A stretch of 64,000 nucleotides of DNA from Bradyrhizobium manausense (GTDB lineage: Bacteria; Pseudomonadota; Alphaproteobacteria; Rhizobiales; Xanthobacteraceae), in contig NZ_JAFCKB010000005.1 of NCBI RefSeq assembly GCF_018130615.1, forward strand, positions 310,001-374,000. The letters are read 5' to 3'. This document shows positions 16,397-25,162 of this stretch, piece by piece (position 1 is the stretch's first letter; the number at the start of each line of letters is the position of its first letter). The translations under genes were made by a program, and so were the position numbers. A model generated the notes under the pieces. That model saw only the letters and a program-made list of their open reading frames with translations, ran no database searches and was not told the DNA's origin.

Positions 16397-17364
16397 GGCG
16401 CGATCGTGATGCCCCAGGGCAATTCGCCCACCTGAATGGTCTTGATCACCTTCTGCGCGGCGACGTCGATGACGGAGACGTCGTTCGAGACGCCGTTGGT
16501 GGTGAGGAGGTATTTCTCGTCCGGCGTGAAGGCCATGTGCCAGACGCGCTGACCCACCAGCAGATATTTCGTCACCTTGCGCGTCGCAGTGTCGACCACG
16601 GCAACGCGGTTGGCGGGGCCGAGCGCGACGAAGGCGGTCTTGTCGTCCTTGGTCATGCCGATGCCGACCGGCTGGATCGCCTCTTTTCGCAAGCCGGGAA
16701 TCTCGAAAGTGACCTTGCCGATCACCTCGTGCTTGCCGGGATCGACGATCGACACGGTGCCGCCGATCTCGGAGGATACCCACAATTCCGAGGCGTCGTG
16801 CTTGAACTCGGCAAAGCGTGGCCGGGCATCGACCAGCACGTTGGCGACGATCTGGCGCGACGACGTGTCGATGAAATGCGCCATGTTGGTCGTTTCCGAC
16901 GTGTTGATCAGGGTCTTGCCGTCGGGGCTGATGGTCATGCCTTCGGGCTCGACGCCGACCTGGATGTCGCCGAGGCGGGCGCGCTTCTCCAGGTCGATCA
17001 CGGTCACGGTGTTGTCGTTCTCGTTGGCGACATAGAGCGTCTTGCCGGCGGCATCCTGGGCGAACAATTCGGGGTCGGGACCGGAGGGCAGAGTGTCCAC
17101 CACGGCTTGGGTCTTGGCGTCGATCATCTGGATGGTGTCGTCGTCGCCGACCGCGACCATGACGAATTTCCCATCGCGGGTGAAGTCGATGCCGCGCGGC
17201 CGCTGGCCGACCTTGATGGTCTTGGTCACGGTCCAGCTCTCGGTGTCGATCACCGACACCGTGTTGCTCTTCTCGTTCGAGACATAGGCGATGAAGGCAT
17301 GCGCGGGGGAAGCGGCGAGCACCAGTCCGGACAGCAATCCCACACGCAACATCCGCGTTCTCAT
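16393..17364 (-). CDS. lutD: PQQ-catabolism-associated YVTN beta-propeller protein, LutD-like
   Basis: Exported beta-propeller of 323 residues with a signal peptide ending AHA. Seven repeats are visible as variations of YVSNEKSNTVSVIDTESW and LYVANENDNTVTVIDLEKR. The ATG at 17364 overlaps the upstream stop (17361) as ATGA, matching the other junctions of this operon; a start four codons earlier is possible. In the lut cluster this protein is periplasmic and of unknown function; a scaffold or metal-handling role is a guess. Confidence 0.88.
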   Translation of the reverse strand: MRTRMLRVGLLSGLVLAASPAHAFIAYVSNEKSNTVSVIDTESWTVTKTIKVGQRPRGIDFTRDGKFVMVAVGDDDTIQMIDAKTQAVVDTLPSGPDPELFAQDAAGKTLYVANENDNTVTVIDLEKRARLGDIQVGVEPEGMTISPDGKTLINTSETTNMAHFIDTSSRQIVANVLVDARPRFAEFKHDASELWVSSEIGGTVSIVDPGKHEVIGKVTFEIPGLRKEAIQPVGIGMTKDDKTAFVALGPANRVAVVDTATRKVTKYLLVGQRVWHMAFTPDEKYLLTTNGVSNDVSVIDVAAQKVIKTIQVGELPWGITIAP

Positions 17365-18542
17365 TTCAGCTTGCATTTGCTCTCCGGGCGATCGTAGCCG
17401 AGCGTGTCGAGCTCGGAGACCTGGTGCAGAAATCCTTCCTGCGGCGACACCGACACCACCATGCGGCCGTCGACCAGCAGGATCGGCTGACGCAATTGGA
17501 GATTCCAGTCGCGCAGCGTCAGCTTGGTGCCCTTGAAGGCGGCGACCGAGAAATCCGGACCCCTGATGAAATCGGTGACCTTCTTGACGTCACCGGAATT
17601 GGTGCGCGAGGTGGCCTCGCCAATCATCCGCACCGCGGTCCAGGCCTGCATGTCGAGCGCGGTCATGCGCCGCGAGTTCAGCTTCATGAAGCGGTTCTGC
17701 ATCTGCGTCGCGCCCCATTGGTCCTGCGCGGCATCCCAGCTGCGTGGCATGAGGCCGGCCGAGCCCGCGACCGGACGGGGATCCCATGTGCGGTAGGGCA
17801 GATAAGCGGCGAACACCTCGCTCTCGTCGGCGGCGACCAGCACGTCGTAAGCGGGGGCCTGTTGCGTGAACACCGGCATCTGGCGCTGGATCAGCGTCAC
17901 GCCGGAGTCCGTGCGGCGCGCGCCGCCGGTATCCTCAAAGGTGCGGTCCTGCACGATCTTGGCGCCGAACCGCGTCGCGGCGCGGCGGAGCGCATCGGCG
18001 TACAGCTTGTCTGCGTCATGCGAGCCGACCACCAGCAGCCAGCGCGACCACTTCTTCCACACCAGGTACTGGCCGAGCGCATCCGCCAGCATCGACCGCG
18101 TCGGCGCGGCGTGGATCACATTGGCGCGGCAATCGGCCTCGCGCAGCCGGTCGTCGATGGCCCCCGCGTTGAACAGCAGCGTGCCGCGATCGCGCAGGGC
18201 ATCGGAGACCTTGAGCAGCGCGTCGGCGGGCAGGTCGGCGATGATGAAGCCGTTCTTCTCGGCAAGCGCGGTCGCGGCCTGGACCGGGTCTTCGCCTTCC
18301 TTGATACGGCGTTCCTCCAGCGTGAAATGCTGGTTGAGAAACTTTCCGGTGGTGTTGTTGTCCTCGATGGCGAGCCTGGCGCCGGCAAGGCCGTCATTGT
18401 CGGCCGGCTGCTCGACCAGCGACAGCGTCGATTTGGTGCCGGCGACGCCGAGATAGCCGACACCAATCTCAATGGGGTCAGCCGCCAGCGCCTGCGTCGC
18501 CGCAAGAGCGAGGCCAATCAGGCCGACCAACCATCGGATCAT
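17361..18542 (-). CDS. lutA: Periplasmic binding protein of the PQQ/lanthanide ABC system, LutA-like
   Basis: A 393-residue protein of the branched-chain amino-acid binding fold, PQQ alcohol dehydrogenase-system subfamily. The signal peptide MIRWLVGLIGLALAATQALA is followed by DPIEIGVGYLGVAGTKS. Two Rossmann-like lobes are seen, with VVGSHDADKLYADALRR around residue 180 and YDVLVAADESEVFAAYLPYR in the middle. It is the first gene of a five-gene operon. Methylorubrum LutA binds lanthanum; the equivalent role here is inferred. The start at 18542 follows GAGGAAAC and gives the signal peptide. Confidence 0.86.
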   Translation of the reverse strand: MIRWLVGLIGLALAATQALAADPIEIGVGYLGVAGTKSTLSLVEQPADNDGLAGARLAIEDNNTTGKFLNQHFTLEERRIKEGEDPVQAATALAEKNGFIIADLPADALLKVSDALRDRGTLLFNAGAIDDRLREADCRANVIHAAPTRSMLADALGQYLVWKKWSRWLLVVGSHDADKLYADALRRAATRFGAKIVQDRTFEDTGGARRTDSGVTLIQRQMPVFTQQAPAYDVLVAADESEVFAAYLPYRTWDPRPVAGSAGLMPRSWDAAQDQWGATQMQNRFMKLNSRRMTALDMQAWTAVRMIGEATSRTNSGDVKKVTDFIRGPDFSVAAFKGTKLTLRDWNLQLRQPILLVDGRMVVSVSPQEGFLHQVSELDTLGYDRPESKCKLK

Positions 18543-18602
18543 GTTTCCTCCAAGAATCCTCGCCGGCTTGACCGCCGGTGGAGAATTGTTTCTGCTGGAA
18601 GC

Positions 18603-19172
18603 ATGACCGATTTGGCAAGGCTTGCAACCCCGCATTTCGTCCTCGCGCGCACCAGCGCCGGAATCACGATCGTGCGAGCGCTGCTGTGTTTCGCCGCATT
18701 GCTGTTGACGGGGGCGGCTGCGCTCGCTGATCCGCCAAAGCTTGCAATATTTGATTTCGAGCTGATCGACACCAGCCTGCCCGGCGAGTTCTATGGCTCC
18801 CGGCCGGAGGAGGCGCGGCTCGCGCATATCAGCGAGCAGTTGCGCAAAGAGCTGGCGGAATCAGGCAGGTTCGAGGTGCTCGATATCGCGCCGGTGAGGG
18901 ATGCCGCCCGTCACAGCAATCTGCAGGCCTGCGGCGGCTGCGATCTCAAGCTTGCCGGGCAGATAGGTGCAGACCTCGAGATCACCGGCATGGTGCAGAA
19001 GGTCTCGAACCTGATCATCAACCTCAACATCTATCTGCGCGACGTGAAGACCGGCAACATGATCGCGGCGGCGAGCGCAGATATGCGCGGCAACACCGAC
19101 GAATCCTGGTCGCGCACGATGAGCTATCTGATCCGCAACCGCCTGCTCGCGCCGAATTACGGCAAGCCGTGA
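18603..19172 (+). CDS. Exported DUF3280-like protein beside the lut operon (LutB position)
   Basis: A 189-residue protein with a hydrophobic export segment at about 25-42 (ALLCFAALLLTGAAALA). The mature part starts PPKLAIFDFELIDTSLPGEFYG, then HISEQLRKELAESGRFEVLDI, a CGGCDLKLAGQIGAD segment and VSNLIINLNIYLRDVKTG. This resembles DUF3280/DUF2380 proteins, with a CurliG-like or lipoprotein-like fold. It is divergent from lutA with a 60-base spacer that must hold both promoters. Function unknown; gene order suggests a part in the lanthanide system. Confidence 0.78.
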   Translation: MTDLARLATPHFVLARTSAGITIVRALLCFAALLLTGAAALADPPKLAIFDFELIDTSLPGEFYGSRPEEARLAHISEQLRKELAESGRFEVLDIAPVRDAARHSNLQACGGCDLKLAGQIGADLEITGMVQKVSNLIINLNIYLRDVKTGNMIAAASADMRGNTDESWSRTMSYLIRNRLLAPNYGKP

Positions 19173-19204
19173 GGTGTTCGCCTCTCCCGCGTGCGGAGAG
19201 TCCC

Positions 19205-19245
19205 CCTCACCCCGACCCTCTCCCCGCAAGCGGGGCGAGGGAGAA
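19205..19245. repeat. Dispersed GC-rich stem-loop repeat
   Basis: CCTCACCCCGACCCTCTCCCCGC, then AAG, then CGGGGCGAGGGAG forms a strong hairpin (CCTCTCCCCG with CGGGGCGAGG allowing one mismatch). Sequences of this type are scattered in intergenic DNA of many proteobacteria. It lies between convergent genes and may terminate both. Confidence 0.7.
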
Positions 19246-19253
19246 GAAAAGGT

Positions 19254-20099
19254 TCACCCCTTCAGTCTTTCCGCATGCCAGTGCAGATGGTCGCTCATGA
19301 AGGTCGAGATGAAATAATAGCTGTGGTCGTAGCCCGGCTGACGCCGCAGCGTCAGCGGGATGTTCGCCTTGGCGCAGGCGGCCTCCAGCAGTTCCGGCTT
19401 GAGCTGCTCCTTCAGGAAATTGTCGGCTTCGCCAACGTCGACCAGGAAGCCCGAATATTTGGCGCCGTCCTCGATCAGGGCCACCGTGTCATGGCTGCGC
19501 CAGGCATCCTTGTTCGGCCCGAGATAGCCGGTCAGCGCCTTGATCCCCCACGGCACCTGAGACGGCGCCACGATCGGCGCAAAGGCGCTGGCCGCGCGAT
19601 AGCGGTGTGGGTTGCGCAGTACCACCGTCAGCGCGCCGTGGCCGCCCATCGAATGGCCCATCACCGACTGCCGCTTGGCATCGACGGGAAAATTTCCCGC
19701 CACGAGTTTGGGCAACTCGTCGGTGACATAGCTCCACATGCGGTAATTGCGTGCGAACGGCTCTTGCGTGGCGTCGACGTAGAAGCCGGCGCCCAGGCCG
19801 AAATCATAGGCATTGTTGGCGTCGCCCGGCACGTCGGGCCCGCGCGGGCTCGTGTCGGGCGCGACAAAGATCAGGCCGAGCTCGGCGCAGGCTTTGCGGA
19901 ATTCGCCCTTTTCGGTGACGTTGGCGTGCGTACAGGTGAGGCCTGAGAGGTACCAGACCACGGGCAGCTTGGCGCCGGCGGCATGGGGCGGCACGTAGAC
20001 CGAGAACACCATGTCGGTTCCGGTCGCCTGGCTTGCATGGCGATACACGCCCTGCACGCCGCCGTAGGATGTATTGGTCGAGACAGTCTGGATCGTCAT
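19254..20099 (-). CDS. fghA: S-formylglutathione hydrolase
   Basis: Cytosolic serine hydrolase that releases formate and glutathione from S-formylglutathione, the last step of glutathione-dependent formaldehyde detoxification. It has 281 residues, the full family length. The esterase-D signature is present: WYLSGLTC, nucleophile Ser150 in GHSMGGHGA and catalytic His in GYDHSYYF near residue 258. The location fits the pathway, since XoxF produces formaldehyde or formate from methanol. Confidence 0.94.
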   Translation of the reverse strand: MTIQTVSTNTSYGGVQGVYRHASQATGTDMVFSVYVPPHAAGAKLPVVWYLSGLTCTHANVTEKGEFRKACAELGLIFVAPDTSPRGPDVPGDANNAYDFGLGAGFYVDATQEPFARNYRMWSYVTDELPKLVAGNFPVDAKRQSVMGHSMGGHGALTVVLRNPHRYRAASAFAPIVAPSQVPWGIKALTGYLGPNKDAWRSHDTVALIEDGAKYSGFLVDVGEADNFLKEQLKPELLEAACAKANIPLTLRRQPGYDHSYYFISTFMSDHLHWHAERLKG

Positions 20100-20171
20100 G
20101 CCGTTTTGCTCCGTGGCATCTCACCACATCAAGAATGCAATGCGTGTGTGACCGAAATTTGTGGCGCGCTT

Positions 20172-20792
20172 TTAGGCCACGCCGCTGTCGATCGCCAGCC
20201 GCACCAGCTCGACCGAGGTCTTCACCCCGAGCTTCTGGCGCATGATCGAGGAGGTGTTGGCGACCGTCTTATAGGACGACTGCACCAGCCAGGCGATCTC
20301 CGACAGGCTCTTTCCGGCGCTGAGCAGCCGCAAGATCTCCATCTCGCGCGCGTTCAGCTTCGATAGCGGGTTCTGCGCCAGCGTCGGCCCTGCGAAGGCG
20401 ATGCTGCGGGCGATTGCGCTCGGAAGATAGGTGCCGCCGCCACCGACGGTGCGGATCGCCTCGACGAGATCGTCGGGGTCGCCGGTCTTGGAAACATAGC
20501 CCTTGGCGCCGCATTCGATCGCGCGGGCGGCGAAAGCCGGGTCGTCGTTCATGCTGAACATGATGATGCGCGCCTCCGGCGCGCGCTCGAGGATGCGGCG
20601 CGCGAGCTCGAAGCCGGAAACGGTCGGCAGGTTGATGTCGATCACGCAGAGGTCGGGACGCTCGACGATGAAGATGCTCTCGCCGTCTTCGGCGTCGGCG
20701 GCCTCCAAAATCTCGATCTCGCCTTCGTCGGCCAGCACGGCGCGGCAGCCGGAGGCGACAATGGGATGATCGTCGACGATCAGAATGCGCAT
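20172..20792 (-). CDS. NarL/LuxR-type response regulator
   Basis: A 206-residue DNA-binding response regulator. The receiver domain has Asp7-Asp8, phospho-acceptor Asp52 in VIDINLP and Lys in YVSKTGDP. The C-terminal helix-turn-helix reads LNAREMEILRLLSAGKSLSEIAWLV. The ATG at 20792 starts MRILIVDDHP. It is divergent from a histidine kinase 215 bases away, its probable partner. Regulators of this type (AgmR/ExaE, MxbM, PedR2) control PQQ alcohol dehydrogenase genes; control of the xox/lut genes is inferred. Confidence 0.92.
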   Translation of the reverse strand: MRILIVDDHPIVASGCRAVLADEGEIEILEAADAEDGESIFIVERPDLCVIDINLPTVSGFELARRILERAPEARIIMFSMNDDPAFAARAIECGAKGYVSKTGDPDDLVEAIRTVGGGGTYLPSAIARSIAFAGPTLAQNPLSKLNAREMEILRLLSAGKSLSEIAWLVQSSYKTVANTSSIMRQKLGVKTSVELVRLAIDSGVA

Positions 20793-21007
20793 AGGCGTTC
20801 CCCGTGACAGCGCGTTCCCCATGATAGAACTTGCCTGTTTTCGTGCCGCATGATGCCGAACGAGGGAGAGACGCGCGCGCGTCTCATGTCGGGTCATGCA
20901 ACCCGGCCGGGATTGCTGTACGCTTCCGATTAGATATCGGGCGCTTCGGCTCTGTCAACGCTGTCGGACGGGCGCGAGTGATCCCTGGCGGGGCATGGGC
21001 GAAAGCA

Positions 21008-22366
21008 ATGTGGCAAAATCTTTCCTTGCGCGGGCGCATCAACCTTCTGCTGGCGCTGCTGCTTGCGCTCGGGCTCGCCGTCAACATCGCCCGCCAGGTC
21101 GCCGAGGCAGGACCGCGCGTGCAGGCCGAGGACCAGAGCGTGATTCGGCTGGCGCGCGAGTTCATCGAGATGATCGTTGCCGATCTCAACGAGGCGCCGG
21201 ATCCCGACGCCCGGCTGAACCAGATCGCGCGCGACCTCAACCGCTTGCGCCATGTCAGCATTGCGCTCCGGGACGCCGGCGGGAACCCGCTGACGCCGCC
21301 GCGCCCTGATACCGATGATGACACGCCCGGGCCGCCGGCCTGGTTCGTCAGCCTGGTTCATCCCGAGCAGACCGCTGTCACCGTGCCGGTCTCGATCCAT
21401 GGCAAGGCCGGCTCGCTGGTCATCACCTCGCATCCCAATGACGAGATCGCCGAGATCTGGGACGCCATCGTCACGCAGCTCGAGGTCGGCTCAGCCATCG
21501 CGCTGGTGCTGTTCCTGGTGATGATGAATGTGGTCGGCCGGGCGCTCGCACCGCTGCAGTCATTGGCGCAGACCATGGCGGAGCTCGAGGACGGCGACTA
21601 CGATGCGCGCGTTGCCCCCGGTGGCGCGCCCGAGCTGGCTGCGATCTGCACCAAGCTCAATCATCTCGCGGCAACGCTTGGAGAGGCGGTCGAGGACAAG
21701 CGGCGGCTTGCCGAGCGCGCGGTGTCGCTCCAGGACGTCGAGCGCAAGGAGATCGCGCGCGAGTTGCATGACGAGTTCGGTCCGTATCTGTTCTCGCTGC
21801 GCGCGCATGCCAGCGCGCTGGCGAAACTGGCCGACGGCCGTGCGCCGAGTGCGGACGCCGTGCGAAAGCACGGTGGCGCGTTGCTGGAGCAGATCAACGC
21901 GCTGCAGCAGTTCACCCGGCGCGTGCTGGAGCGCTTGAGGCCCGTGGGCCTTGCCGAGCTGGGCCTCGGCAAGGCGCTGGAATCGCTGTCGCGGCTGTGG
22001 CGGGAATCGCATCCCGAGGTGACGATCCAGACCACGATCTCGCCGGCGCTTGGGATCACCGGCGAGACCGCCGACCTCACCATCTACCGCGTCGTGCAGG
22101 AGGCGCTCACCAATGCGTTCCGCCACGCCGGTGCGACCGCGATCAATGTGGTGATCGAGCCAGCGGAGCAGCCGGGCCGCGATGGTCGCTTCTGTGCCCG
22201 GGTGCGGGTCAGCGACAATGGTCGCGGCATGGAGCCGGGGCAAAAACTCGGCTTCGGCCTCGTCGGCATGCGCGAGCGCATCCTGGCGCTGGGCGGCACG
22301 CTCAACGTGGCGTCGGGCGAGGGCGGCGTCACCGTCGAGGCGCTGGTTCCGACTGCAGCGGCCTGA
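21008..22366 (+). CDS. NarX/DesK-type sensor histidine kinase
   Basis: Membrane sensor of 452 residues. TM1 (about 11-28), an extracytoplasmic region of about 130 residues, TM2 (about 158-177), a HAMP linker and a HisKA_3 domain with phospho-acceptor His254 in ARELHDEFGPYLFSLR follow in order. The HATPase has DNGRGMEPG and GFGLVGMRERI. The ATG at 21008 begins MWQNLSLRGR; an upstream extension contains no plausible signal. The short periplasmic domain could sense a metal or alcohol, but no ligand motif is obvious. Confidence 0.9.
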   Translation: MWQNLSLRGRINLLLALLLALGLAVNIARQVAEAGPRVQAEDQSVIRLAREFIEMIVADLNEAPDPDARLNQIARDLNRLRHVSIALRDAGGNPLTPPRPDTDDDTPGPPAWFVSLVHPEQTAVTVPVSIHGKAGSLVITSHPNDEIAEIWDAIVTQLEVGSAIALVLFLVMMNVVGRALAPLQSLAQTMAELEDGDYDARVAPGGAPELAAICTKLNHLAATLGEAVEDKRRLAERAVSLQDVERKEIARELHDEFGPYLFSLRAHASALAKLADGRAPSADAVRKHGGALLEQINALQQFTRRVLERLRPVGLAELGLGKALESLSRLWRESHPEVTIQTTISPALGITGETADLTIYRVVQEALTNAFRHAGATAINVVIEPAEQPGRDGRFCARVRVSDNGRGMEPGQKLGFGLVGMRERILALGGTLNVASGEGGVTVEALVPTAAA

Positions 22367-22391
22367 TCGCGCGCGGTTGGTGCAAGGAAAA

Positions 22392-22427
22392 TTCCCGATC
22401 GGGAAGAATTCCCGATTTGGTCGGGAA
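22392..22427 (+). promoter_or_regulatory. Two tandem inverted repeats upstream of the TonB receptor gene
   Basis: A perfect 14-bp palindrome TTCCCGATCGGGAA (22392-22405) is followed by TTCCCGA (22409-22415), five bases, TCGGGAA (22421-22427). The half-sites are identical, TTCCCGA. They lie between the kinase stop and the receptor start, about 120 bases upstream of the chosen ATG. This looks like a double operator, possibly for the adjacent response regulator. Confidence 0.55.
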
Positions 22428-22542
22428 AACGGGTGCGGATATTGCCCGACCTTTTGTGGCTAGTGCTCGAGCTGCCGGCGAATACACTCGTCTCGACCGA
22501 ACGGCGAAGATGAAAACAGCCGAAGGTGACGGGTGGGGGACG

Positions 22543-25014
22543 ATGGGAATGCGCAAGCTGCGGCACACGCGAAATCTGCTGATGGCCTCGGTCTCGACCG
22601 GGCTGCTGTCGGGGTTCGTTTTCGCGACCGGCGCAGGCGCCGCGCAAGACGAGGAAACCAACGTCCAGAACCTGCCGGCGGTCGAGGTGGTGGCACCGCA
22701 GCCGACCCCGCGGCGTACGTCGCCGCGGCCTGTCGCACGCGCTGTTGCGAATTCCGGCAAGCCCAGGGGAGGAAGAATCTACGTCTATCCAACGACGCCC
22801 GGCACCGGCAGGGGTCTCGAGGTCGACAAGGTGCCGTCGGCGATCAACGCTGTTGATGCCAGTCAGATCAAGCGCACCGGCTCGCTCAACGTCACGGATG
22901 CGCTGCGCGACAACATCGCGGGGGTCAGCATCAGCGAGGTCACCGGCAATCCGTTCCAGCCCAACGTCGAGTTTCGCGGCTTTATCGCCTCGCCCGTGAC
23001 CGGCACGCCGCAAGGCCTCGCGGTGTACCAGAACGGTGTGCGCATCAACGAGGCCTTCTCGGACGCCGTCAACTGGGACCTGATCCCGACCGCGGCGATC
23101 AGGTCGGCGACCCTGGTGACCAACAATCCCGCCTTCGGCCTCAACGCGCTCGGAGGCGCGATCAATCTGCAAATGAAGGACGGCTTCACCTATCAGGGCG
23201 CAGAGCTCGATGTCATGGGTGGCTCGTTCGGCCGCATGCAGGGCTCGGCGCAATGGGGCAAGCAGGTCGACCAGAATTACGGCATCTATGCCGCGCTCGA
23301 AGGCCTGCACGACAACGGTTTCCGTAACTTCTCCCAATCGGACGTACGGCGCTTCTACGGTGACGTCGGCTACAAGGCCGGCGACAGCGAATTTCACGTC
23401 AATATGGGGGTCGCCAAGAACGATTTCGGCGCCAGCGCCACCGTTCCGGCCGAGCTCCTGAACAACTATTGGGGTGCGACCTACACGTCACCGCAGACCA
23501 GCTCCAACCGCGTCGGCTATCTCAACCTGACCGCCAAGGCCGACCCGACGCCGACCTGGACGCTCGAAGGCACCGCGCATGTGCGCCGGTACGAGCACAG
23601 GATCGTCGACGGCAATCCGACCGACGTCGGCGAGTGCACGGCGGACGCGACACTGCTGTGTTTCGGCGACGGTGCGACGCCCGCAAACGGCACGAATGGC
23701 GTGCAGCTTGGCAATCCCTTTGCGCCGGGAACGATCCTCGGAGAGATCGACCGCAGCTCGATACGGTCGACCAGCTTCGGCGTGTCGGGGCAGGCCACCA
23801 ACACGGATCAGTTGTTCGGGCACGAGAACCGCTTCGTGATGGGCACGAGCTATGATGCCAGCGTCACGCGTTACGATGCCACCGCCGAGATCGGTTCGAT
23901 CGGAGAGAACTATGTCGTGAGCGGCGCCGGCGTCGTGCTGGGGCCGACCGGCTCGGTCGATACCGGGTTTGCCGGTCCCGTCTCGCTGCGGACCGTCAAT
24001 CAATATAACGGCCTGTACGCGATGGATACGTTCAACGTCACGGATGCCTTCGCGATCACCGGCGGAGGCCGCTTCAACGTGGCGCGCATCTCGCTGGAGG
24101 ACCAGCTCGGCACCGCGCTCAACGGCGACTACACCTACACAAGGTTCAATCCCGTGATCGGCGGGACCTACAAGATCACGTCGGAGCTGACCGCCTATGC
24201 CGGCTATTCCGAGGCCAACCGCGTGCCGACGCCGCTCGAGCTCGGCTGCGCCGATCCGAACAATCCCTGTCTCATCGCGGCGTTCCTGGTCTCCGATCCG
24301 CCGCTGAAGCAGGTCGTGTCCAAGACCGTGGAAGCGGGCCTGCGCGGCAGCAAGGAGCTGAATATCGGCACGCTCGGCTGGAAGATCGGCGGCTTCCGCG
24401 CCACCAACTATGATGACATCCTGGCCGTCCCCGTTCCCGGCCGGACCGGCTTTGGCTATTTCACCAATGTCGGCAGGACGCGGCGGCAGGGGCTCGAGGC
24501 CGAGGTCAACATCAAATCACCGACGCTTCAGTTCCAGGCGAGCTACACCTTCGTCGATGCCCGCTTCCTCGACGCCTTGACGCTCGGCTCGAACAGCCCG
24601 TTTGCCGATGCCGACGGCAACATCCAGGTCCTGCCCGGCAACCAGATTCCCGCGATCCCGCGCCACCGCGTCAAGGTCGGGGTCGACTACGCCGTCACCG
24701 ATGAGTGGAAGGTTGGCGGCAATGCGCTGTTCGTCTCCAGCCAGTACCTGGTCGGCGACGAATCCAACCAATATTCCAAGCTGCCATCCTACACGGTGTT
24801 CAACCTGCACACGTCCTACCAGGTGACCAGGAACGTCCAGCTCTACGGCAAGGTCGACAACATCTTCGACGTCAGATACGCGACCTACGGACAGTTCTTC
24901 GACACCGGCGCCCTGCCGAACTTCACCAACGGCGGAAACCCGTTCACCGATCCGCGCTCGCTGAGCCCGGCGAGGCCGCGCGCGTTTTACGCGGGGATGC
25001 GGGTGACGTTTTAG
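22543..25014 (+). CDS. lutH: TonB-dependent outer-membrane receptor, LutH-like
   Basis: An 823-residue outer-membrane receptor, the likely entry port for a lanthanide complex. The signal peptide (about 1-34) ends AGAA. Next come a TonB-box-like LPAVEVVAP, a Pro/Arg-rich linker, a plug domain (about 85-210; VPSAINAVDASQIK, DALRDNIAGVSI, AFGLNALGGAIN) and the barrel, ending in the aromatic C-terminus YAGMRVTF. ATG at 22543 follows GTGGGGGACG; an in-frame ATG at 22510 is a weaker alternative. Other TonB receptors are similar, so the LutH assignment depends on the lut/lanM neighbourhood. Confidence 0.85.
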   Translation: MGMRKLRHTRNLLMASVSTGLLSGFVFATGAGAAQDEETNVQNLPAVEVVAPQPTPRRTSPRPVARAVANSGKPRGGRIYVYPTTPGTGRGLEVDKVPSAINAVDASQIKRTGSLNVTDALRDNIAGVSISEVTGNPFQPNVEFRGFIASPVTGTPQGLAVYQNGVRINEAFSDAVNWDLIPTAAIRSATLVTNNPAFGLNALGGAINLQMKDGFTYQGAELDVMGGSFGRMQGSAQWGKQVDQNYGIYAALEGLHDNGFRNFSQSDVRRFYGDVGYKAGDSEFHVNMGVAKNDFGASATVPAELLNNYWGATYTSPQTSSNRVGYLNLTAKADPTPTWTLEGTAHVRRYEHRIVDGNPTDVGECTADATLLCFGDGATPANGTNGVQLGNPFAPGTILGEIDRSSIRSTSFGVSGQATNTDQLFGHENRFVMGTSYDASVTRYDATAEIGSIGENYVVSGAGVVLGPTGSVDTGFAGPVSLRTVNQYNGLYAMDTFNVTDAFAITGGGRFNVARISLEDQLGTALNGDYTYTRFNPVIGGTYKITSELTAYAGYSEANRVPTPLELGCADPNNPCLIAAFLVSDPPLKQVVSKTVEAGLRGSKELNIGTLGWKIGGFRATNYDDILAVPVPGRTGFGYFTNVGRTRRQGLEAEVNIKSPTLQFQASYTFVDARFLDALTLGSNSPFADADGNIQVLPGNQIPAIPRHRVKVGVDYAVTDEWKVGGNALFVSSQYLVGDESNQYSKLPSYTVFNLHTSYQVTRNVQLYGKVDNIFDVRYATYGQFFDTGALPNFTNGGNPFTDPRSLSPARPRAFYAGMRVTF

Positions 25015-25162
25015 GACGTGGACGCATAAATCCGTGCTGCACGTCGTATGAGGTCCGTTCTGCCTCTGGTAGCGGCGCGTTGGCTCACCCGCACCCTGGG
25101 TCCGAGATGGGGCCAGTTGCTGACGTTGACGATATGGTCGGAAATGGAGCCAGACGGGATTC

